Shown here: piece after piece, positions 42,401-51,323 of the stretch
Layout of the letters: every line of letters begins with the position of its first letter
Numbering within the stretch: position 1 is the stretch's first letter
From: SHZI01 sp964384525
GTDB lineage: Bacteria > Pseudomonadota > Gammaproteobacteria > Steroidobacterales > GCA-2729495
Direction: 5' to 3'
Length of the DNA: 64,000 nt
Assembly: GCA_964384525.1 (NCBI GenBank)
Contig: CAYLKO010000003.1
Coordinates: forward strand, 18,996 to 82,995
Translations under genes and position numbers: made by a program
Notes under the pieces: model-generated
Database searches by the model: none
What the model saw: the letters and a program-made list of their open reading frames with translations, nothing else
What the model was told of the DNA's origin: nothing

Positions 42401-44953
42401 CTGGTCGGGTGTGCCGGCGTTGCCGCTGCGGCCGTCATCCTGCAGCCCGCCGCTGCTGATCGGGAGGCGCGCCTCGTGGCCTTCGTGGCCATTGGCGACG
42501 ACGCGGCGGACCGCAGGCCGGAGCGCAGTTGGCCGGACAGCAGGGCGGATAGCAGGCAGCCCGACAGCGAGGTCTTGAGGCTGGCGGTGGCCCGCCAGCT
42601 GCCGGCGCAGATGGTGCCGGCGCAGTTCGTGCTCGTGCCGCGGCTGCCGCTGACCTCGAGCAACAAGATCGACCGGCTGGCACTGGCGGCCGATCTGGCC
42701 GCATTGCCGGGCACGCGGCCGAGCGACATCACCACGGCCCCGGCAACTCCCGCGCAGCCGATGGAAGCGGTGATCTGCGAGGCCATGGCCGACGTGCTGG
42801 AGCGGCCGACCGTGGGCGTCGATGCGGATTTCTTTCGCACCGGCGGTCATTCCCTGCAGGCTGCGCGCCTCGTGGCGCGACTGCGGATGATGCTGCAGGT
42901 GGAGCTGCCCCTGCGGGCGATCTTTGAAGCCCTGACGCCGCGCGGCCTGGCGGCGACGATCGCCAGCCTGCGCCTCGCCCGGCTGGATGCGCCGCCACTG
43001 CCGCGTCCCGTCCGCCGGCTGCAGCAGGCTGCCGGCACGGCACCCTTGTCCACCATGCAACAACGCCTGTGGTTCCTGGAACGCCTGCATCCCGGGACGG
43101 CGACCTATCACCTGCACTGGTTGTTGCAGGTGCAGGGCGCGCTGGACCTCGATGCCCTGCAGTCGGCAGTCGACGTGGTGGTGGCTCGTCATGAGGTGCT
43201 GCGCACGGCATTCATCGAAGAGGCGGGGCTGCCGATGCAGTCCATTGCGGCCGACTGTCGCGTGCTGGTCGAGGTGGTCCGGACGCACACCGTGGCCGGC
43301 CAGAATGTCGGCCAGGATGCCGCGATCCACGCCCGCATCGCCGAGCCCTTCGATCTAGCTGTTCCGCCCTTGATGCGCGTGGTGGTGCTGCCGGAGCTTG
43401 TCGCCCCGGGTGCTGACGGCGTGGCCGACGCGGCCACCAGCCGCCAGCGCCTGCTGCTGGTCATTCATCATCTGGTGGCCGACGGCTGGTCCTTCGGCGT
43501 GCTGAGCCGCGAACTGGCGGCGGCCTACCATGCGGCCCGGCATGCGCCTGCGCCGGGTTTGTCGGCACCGGGTTTGCCAGTAGTGGGTTTGTCGGCACCA
43601 GGTTTGCCGGCATTGCCTTTGCAGTACGGCGACTACGCAGCCTGGCAACAGTCGCCCAGCTACCAGGCCCGGCTGCAACAGCATCTGACTTACTGGCAGA
43701 CCACACTGGCCGGCGCCCCGGCGTTGCTCGAACTGCCAGCGGCGGCGTCGCGCACCAGCGATGGTGACCATCGGGGCGCGTGGCGCGAACGCGTGATCCC
43801 CGCCGCCGATGCACAAGCCTTGCGACAGCTGGCCCTGACGGAAGGCGCGACGCTCTTCATGGTGGTGCTCGCCGCCTTCAAGGCCGTGCTGGGCCGCTTG
43901 GCCGGCACGGACGACGTGGTGGTCGGCACACCGGTGGCCGGCCGTTCGCATCGCGAGTTCGAGGATCTGGTCGGCTTCTTCGTCAACACGCTGGTCCTGC
44001 GCACCTCGCTTGCCAATGCCCCGGCCGACCCACTGGCCGACCCACTGGCCGACCCACTCACTTTCCGGGAGCTGCTGGCCCGCATCCGGCACACCACGCT
44101 GGAAGCCTTCGACCATGCGGAAGCACCCTTCGAGAAACTGGTTGAAGTGTTGCAGCCGCGCCGCACGCTGGCGCACAGCCCGCTGGTGCAGGTGCTGTTC
44201 GTGCTGCATAACCAGCCTTTTCAGCCACTGGCGCTGGATGATTTGTCGATCACGGCGGAAACGATGCCGGCCGATGCCGTGAAGTTCGATCTCAATCTGC
44301 ATGTGGCGGCGGAGGGCGGAACCCTGCGGCTGGCGCTTGCGTGGCGTACCGCGTTGTACACCGAGGCAGTTGCGGCCCATCTGCTGGATGTCTGCGTGGG
44401 TCTGCTGCACGACGCGAGTGCCGCGCCGGATCAGCCACTGGCCGAGTTGCTGGATGCGGCTTTGCTGACGCATCCGGTGGTGGTGGCTGTTGCAGACGGC
44501 GGGCAGCCCGCAGCGACAATCACATCAGCATCAGCATCAGCATCAGCATCAGCATCAGCATCAGCAGTGGCAATGGCGCCGGTATTGCCGCCGCCGGATA
44601 CAGCAGTCATGGCGGCCCTGCGCGATATCTGGAGCCATCTGTTGAATGGTGTCGAACCACATGTTGAACCCGGTATCGACGATGATTTTTTCCTGTCGGG
44701 AGGCCACTCGTTGCTCGCCATGCGGCTCGTGGCCGCCATTGCCGACTGTTTCGGCATCGAGTTGCCGCTGATCACGGTGTTCGAGGCGCCGACGCTGCGG
44801 CTGATGGCGGCCCGCATCGCGACCCGCCGGCCCGCAGATCACTCCACAGGCCGGTCCGCAGGCCAATCCACCGGCCAATCCACCGGCCAGGCCACGGGCG
44901 TCGGTGCGATTCGCCGCCAGCCCCGGCTGGCCGACGACGGCCCGCCGCCATGA
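33452..44953 (+). CDS. Non-ribosomal peptide synthetase 1: A(MT)-T-C-A-T-C-A-T-C-T
   Basis: The protein has 3833 residues and starts at GTG 33452, overlapping the methyltransferase stop. Module 1: A domain with LFTSGSTGQPKG (from 165), interrupted by a PRMT-like methyltransferase (GKVVLDIGTG at about 530; insert about 470-805), then a T domain (GGDS, Ser919). Module 2: C (HHIVADG at 1131), A, T (Ser2029). Module 3: C with degenerate SHLVTDA at 2223, A, T (Ser3134). Module 4: C (HHLVADG at 3339) then directly T (Ser3753), with no A domain. Hand-read codes: A1 GFWSASAGQK, no match and Asp235 replaced by Gly; A2 IDWVISTDAK, like beta-amino acid codes; A3 DVGELVSIDK, like ornithine codes. No thioesterase, no epimerase. 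It ends with ATGA overlap onto NRPS 2. Alternative specificities are possible. Confidence 0.9.
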   Translation: MTHLRRDPAGRADPAAPLPLRFAALAAARPQAPLVAYGEWRLNYGDVNGAANRLAHRLIALGVGANVPVALSLERGPDLLMAILAVLKAGGAYVPLDPQWPTDRLQRMAEAARPAVYITRASLRGHVPASAAVVVDLDRDQTAIAHEAGSDPDVAIDAAHWCYILFTSGSTGQPKGVPVTHGNLAGLFPPLTAALDFGPDDVWTWFHSASFGFSVWELCGALLHGGSLVIVPEHIRQDPVALSELLVDEQVTVFSQTPSALRRVLHEPRFHAGVDASPLRYLALSGEAIRQDDIAAWLAHRHRARLINAYAITETAGQVALRIYGTGDDTEAGARNLGQPLAGRHVLILDAAGQPVAADTPGELWVGGAQVTPGYLDAPELADRFVALPVSGADSGHEMVRGYRTGDRMRQLADGSLEYLGRIDAQLKFRGYRIEPGDIETALRSHPGVRDAAVGVSTDAAGNQRLTAWVVRTIDASAAAPPESLPESLPEFWPSLGAYGIYDAWLYGLMNTEPERLAAYRAAFAAAVPGKVVLDIGTGQDAVLARLCVEAGAAHVYAVEVLEEPARRAAELVAELGLTGRITVLHGDIADLELPVPVEVCTQGIIGNIGSADGIASIWNSARRHFAADCVPVPARCITRIAALELPAITRAKPGFGPLAADYVQRLFAAVGQPFDLRLCLRNVAPSALLSTAADFELLDFAGELAAGHAGSAVLAITRDGWLDGCLLWTVVEVGAGHSVDYLREQQAWLPVYFPLADTPVAVHRGDELQLRWESFPGSDRRYPDYRVTARLGGIELSHLSCHRSGTAGGSRLHRQLLASLQDDAPLSVTELRHWLESRVPGHLVPQGWMFLPQLPLGPGDKLDRHALPAPGNLRPALARPPVAPRSPAEQAVAELWSCTLGLEALGVDDDFFELGGDSIAAVQLTTRLQRWLDASVPLAALFEAPTIAGLTQHLERRFAEALAAALRRQAAAAAAPALPVAAPAATPAATSAALALAASTLPLTFSQHSLWFLDTLYPGDSSANEQFVISLRGPLDHAALCRAWRALLERHPILLATFVETDESGAGLRPYAGGEAPPGLQQLDLGSDSQLPALAEAGLRGAFDLRRGPLVRAQLCVASAEHSLLLVTAHHIVADGLSVRILRDDLAQLYAREVRADHQELAAAGRYVDLAGERRWQAGRVDPEALAFWVGQLRDAPPSALRQLVQPASRDRVSRRVAFSLEAELADQLRRLAREAGATPYMVALAAFRVLLARLTSATDLCIGTPMTLRDSPELADIVGCLVNPVVLRNTVRMEESFRAQVRSERRAALDAFRHRDVPFSRVVEAVAPPRQLGEHPLFQILFSWEPAVGPVSAGGIVHELVSVPAARQSYFDLECMLKDAGEGAALDGCFAWSADIIEDVVGQQLPLLFSELLRNALDQPELPVARLGLMSVDLRRQVLHEFNATQAALPPWPTLHDGFLTRAAREPSAIAVRGAMRGAIYEATRGVGYSDAASWRCDALAARSAALAQLLLARQAGRGNRVGVAIGRSPELVLAVMAVLRAGGVVVPLDPGFPLARLEFIARDADLALILTNGGSLSIGGVTTFDIGAWLSAPPASLSITWPINLPVVSPDAPAFMLYTSGSTGEPKGAWTTHRAAVNRCHWMWTHFGFAASDVFALRTTPNFIDAWWEMFGALIHGAVLQIVPDDIATDVRRLPAFVAGHGISQLVLVPSLLDSLLEQIAVDGTVLPRLHFCISSGEPLSPTLVWRCRQLLPATTLINTYGTSEIWDATAFDTRELATDATRVPIGHPVANARVYVLDRSGEPAPPGIPGELCVAGLGVAGGYWQRPALDAERYVTATSPELAGQRLYRTGDRARWRAHGGIECLGRLDAQFKLRGQRIEPAEIEQVLRLQPAVDDAIVGVAGHGDAAHLVAGFVPAAGTTSSDPALVASLRQHVQSRLPAWMVPTEWRVLTSVPRTPSGKADRAGWLTADRVLPTEHFLKQVGDVGSDLPRDDIERQLAAVWAVVMGRDAIGIHDNFFDLGGHSLLASRLLNRIRTQFEVQLELRDLFARPTVAGLAVLLRLERDPELPAATTSAAVIAAPVIDVPVDDMPDTLLSFGQERLWFLDQLDPGSPAWNVAWTIRCDGPLDPRVMQAALNRMRDRHPVLRTRIPAVAGRPVAIIDPSIPIELLVEDIDADRLHDCLQALARAPLNTACGPLFTARLLRTAPDEHHLLLVASHLVTDATSNHLLFDDLVNVLAGNAAAATLPTIAPLSYDAYVRRQRAAATNGNWQAALDWWLERLAAAPPALELPTDFPRPAEQHYAGATLRRGIPAALLASVRRFASERNCTVYMVLLAVFKTVLHRYSSATDLLVGTPVEGRHSADVESVVGLFINTLVMRTDLAGDPDFETLLGRVRDTTLEAQAHQEVPFEKLVEALAPERSLSRSPVFQVLFNLIQVPERRRQVADLSLHMDRLFDPGISSFDLSLTAAIEADGATLAFEYATELFHEATIGHLADACLVLLQAALEDPAQRLSALPLLDAAARAAVLALGQGAVLSLPFMAVHEQVAAVARRLPDAPAVSLRGLYSGDPDHVLSYAGLESRANQLAHHLRACLAGLEAADVDGAGEEAADRPQVRVGICLPRSPDCLVAVLAVLKTGAAYVPLDPAWPVERLAALANNALLAGVIVDETTRALFAATERQVDLQRDRHLISACPTSPPQRQIQPTDPAYLIHTSGSTGKPKAVVVTHANLAATMAAWQSAWNLQPGEAHLQMAGMAFDVFSGDWLRALGSGGELVLCPREALLDPPALLALLKRAAIRIAEFVPAIIRPLVAHCRATHVQLPDLRLLIVGSDVWHDTDLEALRTVAATGTRLINSYGVAEATIDSCWFDATTAGVRGGVPIGRPFPGVTLCVVDAHGNPVPPGVPGELIIGGSGVAAGYWQTEAAIAARFSADQRYRTGDIVRWNPAGQLELKGRGDGRIKLRGFRIEPAEIEACLVGCAGVAAAAVILQPAAADREARLVAFVAIGDDAADRRPERSWPDSRADSRQPDSEVLRLAVARQLPAQMVPAQFVLVPRLPLTSSNKIDRLALAADLAALPGTRPSDITTAPATPAQPMEAVICEAMADVLERPTVGVDADFFRTGGHSLQAARLVARLRMMLQVELPLRAIFEALTPRGLAATIASLRLARLDAPPLPRPVRRLQQAAGTAPLSTMQQRLWFLERLHPGTATYHLHWLLQVQGALDLDALQSAVDVVVARHEVLRTAFIEEAGLPMQSIAADCRVLVEVVRTHTVAGQNVGQDAAIHARIAEPFDLAVPPLMRVVVLPELVAPGADGVADAATSRQRLLLVIHHLVADGWSFGVLSRELAAAYHAARHAPAPGLSAPGLPVVGLSAPGLPALPLQYGDYAAWQQSPSYQARLQQHLTYWQTTLAGAPALLELPAAASRTSDGDHRGAWRERVIPAADAQALRQLALTEGATLFMVVLAAFKAVLGRLAGTDDVVVGTPVAGRSHREFEDLVGFFVNTLVLRTSLANAPADPLADPLADPLTFRELLARIRHTTLEAFDHAEAPFEKLVEVLQPRRTLAHSPLVQVLFVLHNQPFQPLALDDLSITAETMPADAVKFDLNLHVAAEGGTLRLALAWRTALYTEAVAAHLLDVCVGLLHDASAAPDQPLAELLDAALLTHPVVVAVADGGQPAATITSASASASASASASAVAMAPVLPPPDTAVMAALRDIWSHLLNGVEPHVEPGIDDDFFLSGGHSLLAMRLVAAIADCFGIELPLITVFEAPTLRLMAARIATRRPADHSTGRSAGQSTGQSTGQATGVGAIRRQPRLADDGPPP
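43556..43615 (+). repeat. Two imperfect 30-bp repeats in an NRPS linker
   Basis: Two near-identical 30-bp units encode GLSAPGLPVV and GLSAPGLPAL inside the fourth C domain region, an Ala/Pro/Gly linker. Confidence 0.7.
44024..44058 (+). repeat. Three 12-bp repeats coding ADPL
   Basis: The unit gccgacccactg occurs three times (the last lacks one base), adding ADPLADPLADPL within the fourth C domain. Confidence 0.8.
44525..44566 (+). repeat. Hexanucleotide microsatellite (7 x tcagca)
   Basis: Seven perfect copies of tcagca encode alternating Ser-Ala in the linker before the last T domain of NRPS 1. It is a slippage-prone length polymorphism site. Confidence 0.9.
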
Positions 44954-47900
44954 CCGAGCGCTACGTTTTTCCCACGTCCTTTGCCCAGCAGCGCCTGTGG
45001 TTTCTGGAGCAGCTCGATGGGGCAGGGCCGGTGTGGAACACGCGGCTGCCCGTGCGCCTCGCGGGCAGGCTGGATGTTGCGGCCTTGCAGGCTGCGGTGA
45101 ACGACGTGGTGGCACGCCACGAATCGCTGCGCACCACCTTCGGCCTGCGCAGCGGGGAAGTCGTGCAGTTCGTGCGCAGCGCCCTGACCGTGGCCGTCGA
45201 GCAGGTCCTGCCGGCGACGCTGGCCGAAGTCGCCCGGCACACCTTTGATCTCCGTGAAGGACCGCTGTTGCGGGTGTTCCTGGCCCGCGTCGCCGAAGAT
45301 GAGCATCTGCTGCTGATCCTCGGTCATCACATCGTGTCGGATGCGTGGTCTGCCGGTGTGCTGTTTCGCGATCTGGCCGCGAGCTACGCCGCCCGGCGGC
45401 GTGGCGAGGCGCCGCAGCTGCCGGAACTGCCGGTGCAGTACGCCGATTTCTCGGTATGGCAGCGCGACTGGCTGGCCGGCCCGGAACTCGTGCGGCTGCT
45501 GCTGTACTGGCGTGATCATCTGCTGGCCGCGCCGGCTTTGCTGTAGCTGCCGCTCGATCGGCCGCGACCGCGGCTGCAGAGCTACCGTGGTCACCGTCTG
45601 GGTCGCGAGCTGTCGCCGGCCGTGTCGGCTGGCTTGCAGGCGTTGGCAGGGCGGGAGGGCGCCACACTCTTCATGGTGGTCTTTGCCGCCTTCAATGTGT
45701 TGTTGGCACGGTGGTCCGGCCAGCAGGACCTGGTGATCGGCACGCCGATAGCCGGTCGTCGTCGCACCGAGCTGGAAGGGCTGGTCGGTTTCTTTGCCAA
45801 CACGCTGGCATTGCGCACACGGGTGGGCGCGGCCGGCACCTTCCGTGAACTGCTGCAACAGGTCCGCGCCAGTGCGCTGCAGGCCTACGATCATCAGGAT
45901 CTGCCCTTCGAGAAACTGGTGGAGGCGCTGAAGCCCGCGCGCAGTCTGGCGCACTCACCGGTTTTTCAGGTGTTGTTCGTTCTGCAGAACGCGCCCTGGG
46001 AGGCTGGTCGCTTTGGCGATCTCGAGGTGGCGCCGGCCGAACTGGAACCACCGGCCACGGCGCGTTTCGATCTCACGGTCACGGCATCGGAGTACGACGG
46101 CCGACTGTGGCTCGGCTTTGAATACAGCACGGATCTTTTCTAGCAGTACACCATCGCGCGGCGCGGCGCCGTTTTCGAAACCTTGCTGACGGCCCTCGTT
46201 GCGGCGCCGGATGAGGCCATCGGCGCGCTGCCGGTTGAGGCGCCGGCGGATCGTCAACGCCAGCTCCACGACTGGCAGCCGGCAGCCACGCCGCTGCCGG
46301 CAGCGGCGAGTGTCTACAGCCAGTTTGCGGCGGCGGTGCTGAAAACGCCCGCCGCGCTCGCCGGGGAGTGCAAGGGTCAGCGCCAGAGCTACGCCGCACA
46401 CGCGGCGCGGGTCCTGGAGATTGCCCGGCAGCTCATCGCCGCGGGCTGTACCGCTGCCGAACCGGTGGCGCTGTGTCTGCCGCGGTCCATCGACATGCTG
46501 GCTGCGGTGCTGGCCGTGTGGCGGGTCGGCGGCTGGTATCTGCCGCTAGACCCCGGCCTGCCGGCGCCGCGCTTGCATTATCTGTTGCAGGACTCGGGTG
46601 TGCGGCTGCTGGTGACGGCCGGTGGACAAGGCGAAGCGATTGCCGGCTTTGCAGGCACCGTGCTGGCTCTTTCGACTGGCGGGGATGTGGGCGCTCTGCC
46701 TGGTCTGCCCGTACCTGATCCGGCGACGTCGCGCCCGGCCTATCTGATCTACACCTCCGGTTCCACCGGCCAGCCGAAGGGCGTGGTCGTGCCGCAGGCC
46801 GCGGTGCTGAACTTTCTGCTGAGCATGGCCATCGAGCCCGGCCTCGTGGCGGGCGATCGACTGCTGGCAGTGACCACGCTCTCTTTCGATATCGCCGTGC
46901 TGGAGTTGCTGCTGCCCCTCATCGTCGGCGCCACCGTGGTGCTCGCCACCGAAGACGAAGCCGCGGATCCGGTGGTGCTGGCCGGTCTGCTCGAGACCCG
47001 CGCCATCACCGTGATGCAGGCCACGCCATCGGCGTGGCGCAATCTGCTGAATGCCGGCTGGCCTGGTCATTCAGGAGGCCATGCGAATCTGCGCCTCCTG
47101 TGTGGCGGCGAGGCGCTGGATCATCCCCTGGCGAGCCGGCTGGCTGCGTGCGGCGCCGAGCTGTGGAATCTGTATGGGCCGACCGAGACCACGATCTGGT
47201 CCTGTGTCGAGCGGATCGAGCCCGCGGCGCTGGCCGCAGATCCACGGCCGCCGGTCATCGGCCGGCCGATCGCCAACACCCGCTGTTATGTTCTGGATGA
47301 GCAGGAGAGGCCGGTGCCGATCGGTGCCCATGGCGAGTTGTGGATTGCCGGGGCCGGCGTTGCGCTCGGCTACCACGGGCAGGCTGCACTGACCGCCCGG
47401 CGCTTCCGGCCCGATCCCTTCGTGGCCGATGGTGTGGTTGCTGGCCGGATGTACCGGACCGGCGATCAGGCCCGCTGGCGCGGTGATGGTCGCCTGGAAC
47501 TGCTCGGTCGCCTCGATCGGCAGCTGAAGCTGCGCGGTTACCGCATCGAGCCCGGCGAGATCGAAGCGGTTCTGCTGACCCATGCCGCGATCCATGCCGC
47601 CGCCGTCGTCCTGCAGGACATCAACGGCGACCCCCGCCTCATCGCCTACCTCGCAAACCTACAAACCCCGGTACCGGACTCCGACCTGGTAGGTATGCTG
47701 GAGGCGGTGCTGCCGCGCTGGATGATTCCGTCGCGATTCATCTGGCTCGAGCAACTGCCGCTGACGCCGAACGGCAAGCTGGATCGACAGGCCCTGCCGC
47801 CGGTCAGCGTTGCAACGCCGGTCACCGGGTCCGCGAGCCTGACAACCGGGGAACAGGCACTGGCCGACCTGTTTGCCGGCTTGCTGGGCACGCCAGTCGG

Positions 47901-50900
47901 TCCCGATGACGACTTCTTTGCCCGGGGCGGCCACTCGCTGCTCGCAACCCGCCTGATCGCCCGCATCCGCGCGGACTTCGGCGTGGCGCTGCCGCTCCGC
48001 ACGCTCTTCGAATCGCCGAGTGTCCGGACACTGGCTGCGGTGTTGGCAACAGCCGGCGCAACAATCGAGACCACGGCCAAAGCGCCAGCCGTCGCCTCGA
48101 ACCCCACCACGACCCACCGCGCGCCGCTGTCACTCGTCCAGCAGCGCCTCTGGTTCCTGGATCGCCTGCAGCCGGGCAACTCCGTCTACCACCTGGCCTG
48201 GGCCTGCGAGTTGCGCGGCCCGCTGGACCGCGCGGCCCTGCAGACGGCGCTGAACGGTCTCGTCGCCCGCCATGGCGCACTGCGCACCTGCTTCCCCGAG
48301 CACGATGGCATGCCCGGCCAGGCCATCGCGCCGACCGGTACCTGGCCGCTGCAGATCGTCAGCGGCGAGGCCGCAGCGGTGGAACAGCTGCTGGCGGACG
48401 CCGTGACAGCGCCCTTCCGGCTCGCCACCGGACCGCTGGTGAAGGCGCTCCTGATCGAAACCGGCCACCACCACAGCACCTTGCTGCTGGTCGTGCATCA
48501 CATCGTGGCCGATGGCTGGTCGCTCGGCATCCTGAGCCGGGAACTGGCGACGCTGTATGCCGCGGCCCGCGGCGATGTCGCAACTGTCGCGCTCGATTCA
48601 TTGCCCGGGCCCGGGCGTACCTATGCCGACTACGCCAACGAACAACGCCGGCTGCTGGCCGGTGGTGAATTGCAGCGCCAGCTCGCCTGGTGGCAGACAA
48701 CGCTCAAGGATGCGCCACCCTTTCTTGATCTGCCCACCGCCCGCCCGCGGCCGACCCTGGGCTCGGCCCGCGGCTCCCGCCTGCCGCGTCTCCTGACCGT
48801 CGAGCGACAGGCGGCCCTGCACGCGCTCGCCAATGCCGAGGGCTGCACCTTTTTCATGGTGGTGCTCGCGGCCATGGATGTGTTGCTGGCCCGTTACACC
48901 GGCACCGACGACGTGGTGGTCGGCACGCCGGTGGCCGGCCGCCCGGATCACGATCTCGAAGCGCTGGTGGGTTTCTTCATCAACACCCTCGTGCTGCGCA
49001 CCCGGCTGGCTGGCAATCCGCCGGTCCGCGAGCTGCTCCATCGCGTCCGCGAGACCACGCTGGCAGCCTTCGAAAATGCCGACGTGCCTTTCGAGCTGCT
49101 GGTGGAAACGCTGCAACCACCGCGGAGCACCAACCGCCCGCCACTGTTCCAGGTGCTCTTCACCCTGCACAACGAACCCGGCACGCCGCTGACGCTGCCG
49201 GGGCTTGAGGTGCGGCCGGTCGCGGTGCCGCGCCACACGACCAAGTTTGACCTGGGCATTTCGCTGACGGAAACGCCTGTCGGTCTGTCGATCACGATCG
49301 AATACAACCGCGATCTGTTCCTGCCGGAATCCATCAAGCGTTTCATCGCCGATTACGACATCGTGCTCGCCGGCTTCATCGCGGCGCCCGGTGCGCGACT
49401 GGGCGATCTGCCCTGTTCCCCGCGCGAGATGCGGGCCTCGACCGCTGCCACCGGCCACCCTGAGCCCGACACCACCTTGCCGGCCGCCTTCGCCGCCGTC
49501 GTGGCGCAGAGTCCGGAGGCCCTCGCGGTGCGCGCCCCGGCGCTCAGTGGTCCGCACGGCACGCAGCCCGCCATCGAGTGGAGTTACGCCGAGCTTGCCC
49601 GGGAAGCAGCGCAGGTGGCGGCGGTGCTTGCCCGCCATCGCGTGCAGCCTGGCGATCGCGTGGCCCTCTGGTTCGGCCACGGTGCCGGACAGGTGGCGGC
49701 CATCCTCGGCGTCCTGCAGGCAGGTGCCATCTACGTACCGCTCGATCCGCTGGCGCCGGCGGCGCGTCTGCGCCGGATCGTCGACGATGCCGGTGCGGTC
49801 CTCGTGCTCCGCGATCGCTGGGCACCCGACTGGCCGGTGACGAGCCTCGACGACAAGATGGTGTGTTTGCCGAAAAACATTCCTGCGACAGACGAACCCG
49901 CCCCTGTGCCTGCGACGACCGCCGGCGATCCCGAGGCGCTTGCCTATCTGCTCTACACCTCCGGCAGCACCGGCACGCCGAAAGGCGTGCCGCAGACCCA
50001 TCGCAATGTCCTGCACCATGTGCGCGCCTGGGCCGGCAACCTTGGGCTCGTGCCCGGCGATCGCCTGAGCCTTCTGTCCACCTACGGCTACGATGCCGCC
50101 GTCCAGGATATTTTCGGCGCCCTGTTGCACGGCGCCGCGGTGTGTCCGCTGGATATCCGCCACCTGGATCGTGAAAGCCTGCTCGATCGCATCGCCGACT
50201 GGGGCCTGAGCGTCCTGCACGCCACGCCGAGCGTCTATCGCTACCTGTTCGGTGGACACGTCGCCTGTCGCCAGGACCTGTCGCGCATCCGCCTGCTGGT
50301 GCTCGGCGGCGAGCCGGCCCGACGCGCGGATTTCGAGCTGTATCGCGCGCGCTTTGCCAAGGCAGCCCGCTTCATCAATGGTTACGGCCTCACGGAAGCC
50401 ACGGCCGTCACGCAATGGTTTGCCGGACCACACACCCATCCCTATGGCCAGCAGCTGCCCATCGGGCGACCGCTGGCGGAGGGCACGCTCCGCCTGCTCG
50501 ATGAAGAGGGCGAGCCAGCCGCCTTTGCCGGTGAAGTGGTGCTGGATGCACGCACGCTGACGCCCGGCTACTGGTCGGCCACCGACCAGCGCCCCGCGAC
50601 CGCTGATGAGCGCTGGTTCCACACCGGTGATCTGGCCCGCGTCCTGCCCGATGGCAACCTGGTGTTCATCGGCCGACGTGATGAGCGGGTGAAGATCGGT
50701 GGCATCCGCGTGGAGCCCGCCGAGATCGAGCTCGCCCTGTGCAGCCACCCGGCCGTGAGCGAGGCTGCCGTGCTGCCGCGGCTCTCGCCCGCCGGTGCTC
50801 CGGAGCTGGTGGCGTACCATGGCTTGCGGCCTGCGGCAGAAGCGCCATCGCCGGCGGCCCTGCGTGCCCATCTGGCGACGCTGTTGCCGGCCGCCTTGCT

Positions 50901-51306
50901 GCCGGCATATTTCCAGCCCTGCGCCACGTTGCCGCGCCTGCCCAATGGCAAGCTCGATCGGGCCACGTTGCGGGCCGCGCCGCTGCCAGGGCCCGCGGCC
51001 GACGTCCGGGCACCAGGCGTGGCCACTGCCACCGGGCTGGATGCACGCCAGAAGGTGCTCATGAAAATCTGGCAGGGCTTGCTCCAGCGCAACGACATCG
51101 GCCTGGATGACGACTTCTTCGTGCTGGGCGGCCACTCGCTGCTCGCCACGCGGTTGGTGGCGCGGATCCGTGACCGGCTGGGCGTCGAAGTGCCGTTGAT
51201 CCGGGTGTTCGAGGCGCCGACCATTCGTGGCCTGGCCGACACCCTTTACAATGCCGACGCCGGACCCGGCCACAGAGCAGCTGTGGTCGTACCGTCCGGC
51301 AGCTGA
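44950..51306 (+). CDS. Non-ribosomal peptide synthetase 2: C-A-T-C-A-T, with two in-frame TAG codons
   Basis: From ATG 44950 the frame encodes about 2118 residues: C (HHIVSDA at 126, Gly replaced by Ala), A (LIYTSGSTGQPKG about 599), T (Ser996), C (HHIVADG at 1183), A (LLYTSGSTGTPKG about 1667), T (Ser2063), then PSGS and TGA. A TAG at 45544-45546 (codon 199, before LPLDRPRP where LE-LP is usual) and a TAG at 46141-46143 (codon 398, DLF-QYTIA where DLFEQ is usual) break the first C domain; flanking sequence stays in frame. Codes read by hand: A4 DILQLGLIWK, the classical Gly code; A5 DAQHVGGAVK, unassigned. There is no thioesterase or reductase at the end, so release is unexplained. Confidence 0.85.
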
Positions 51307-51323
51307 TCTGAAGGAGCTGCACC

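Noticed and set aside
41690..43330. Minus-strand frames inside the NRPS genes (also 48598-51273)
   Set aside because: Antisense shadows of strongly conserved NRPS domains; translated sequence is low-complexity and unmatched.
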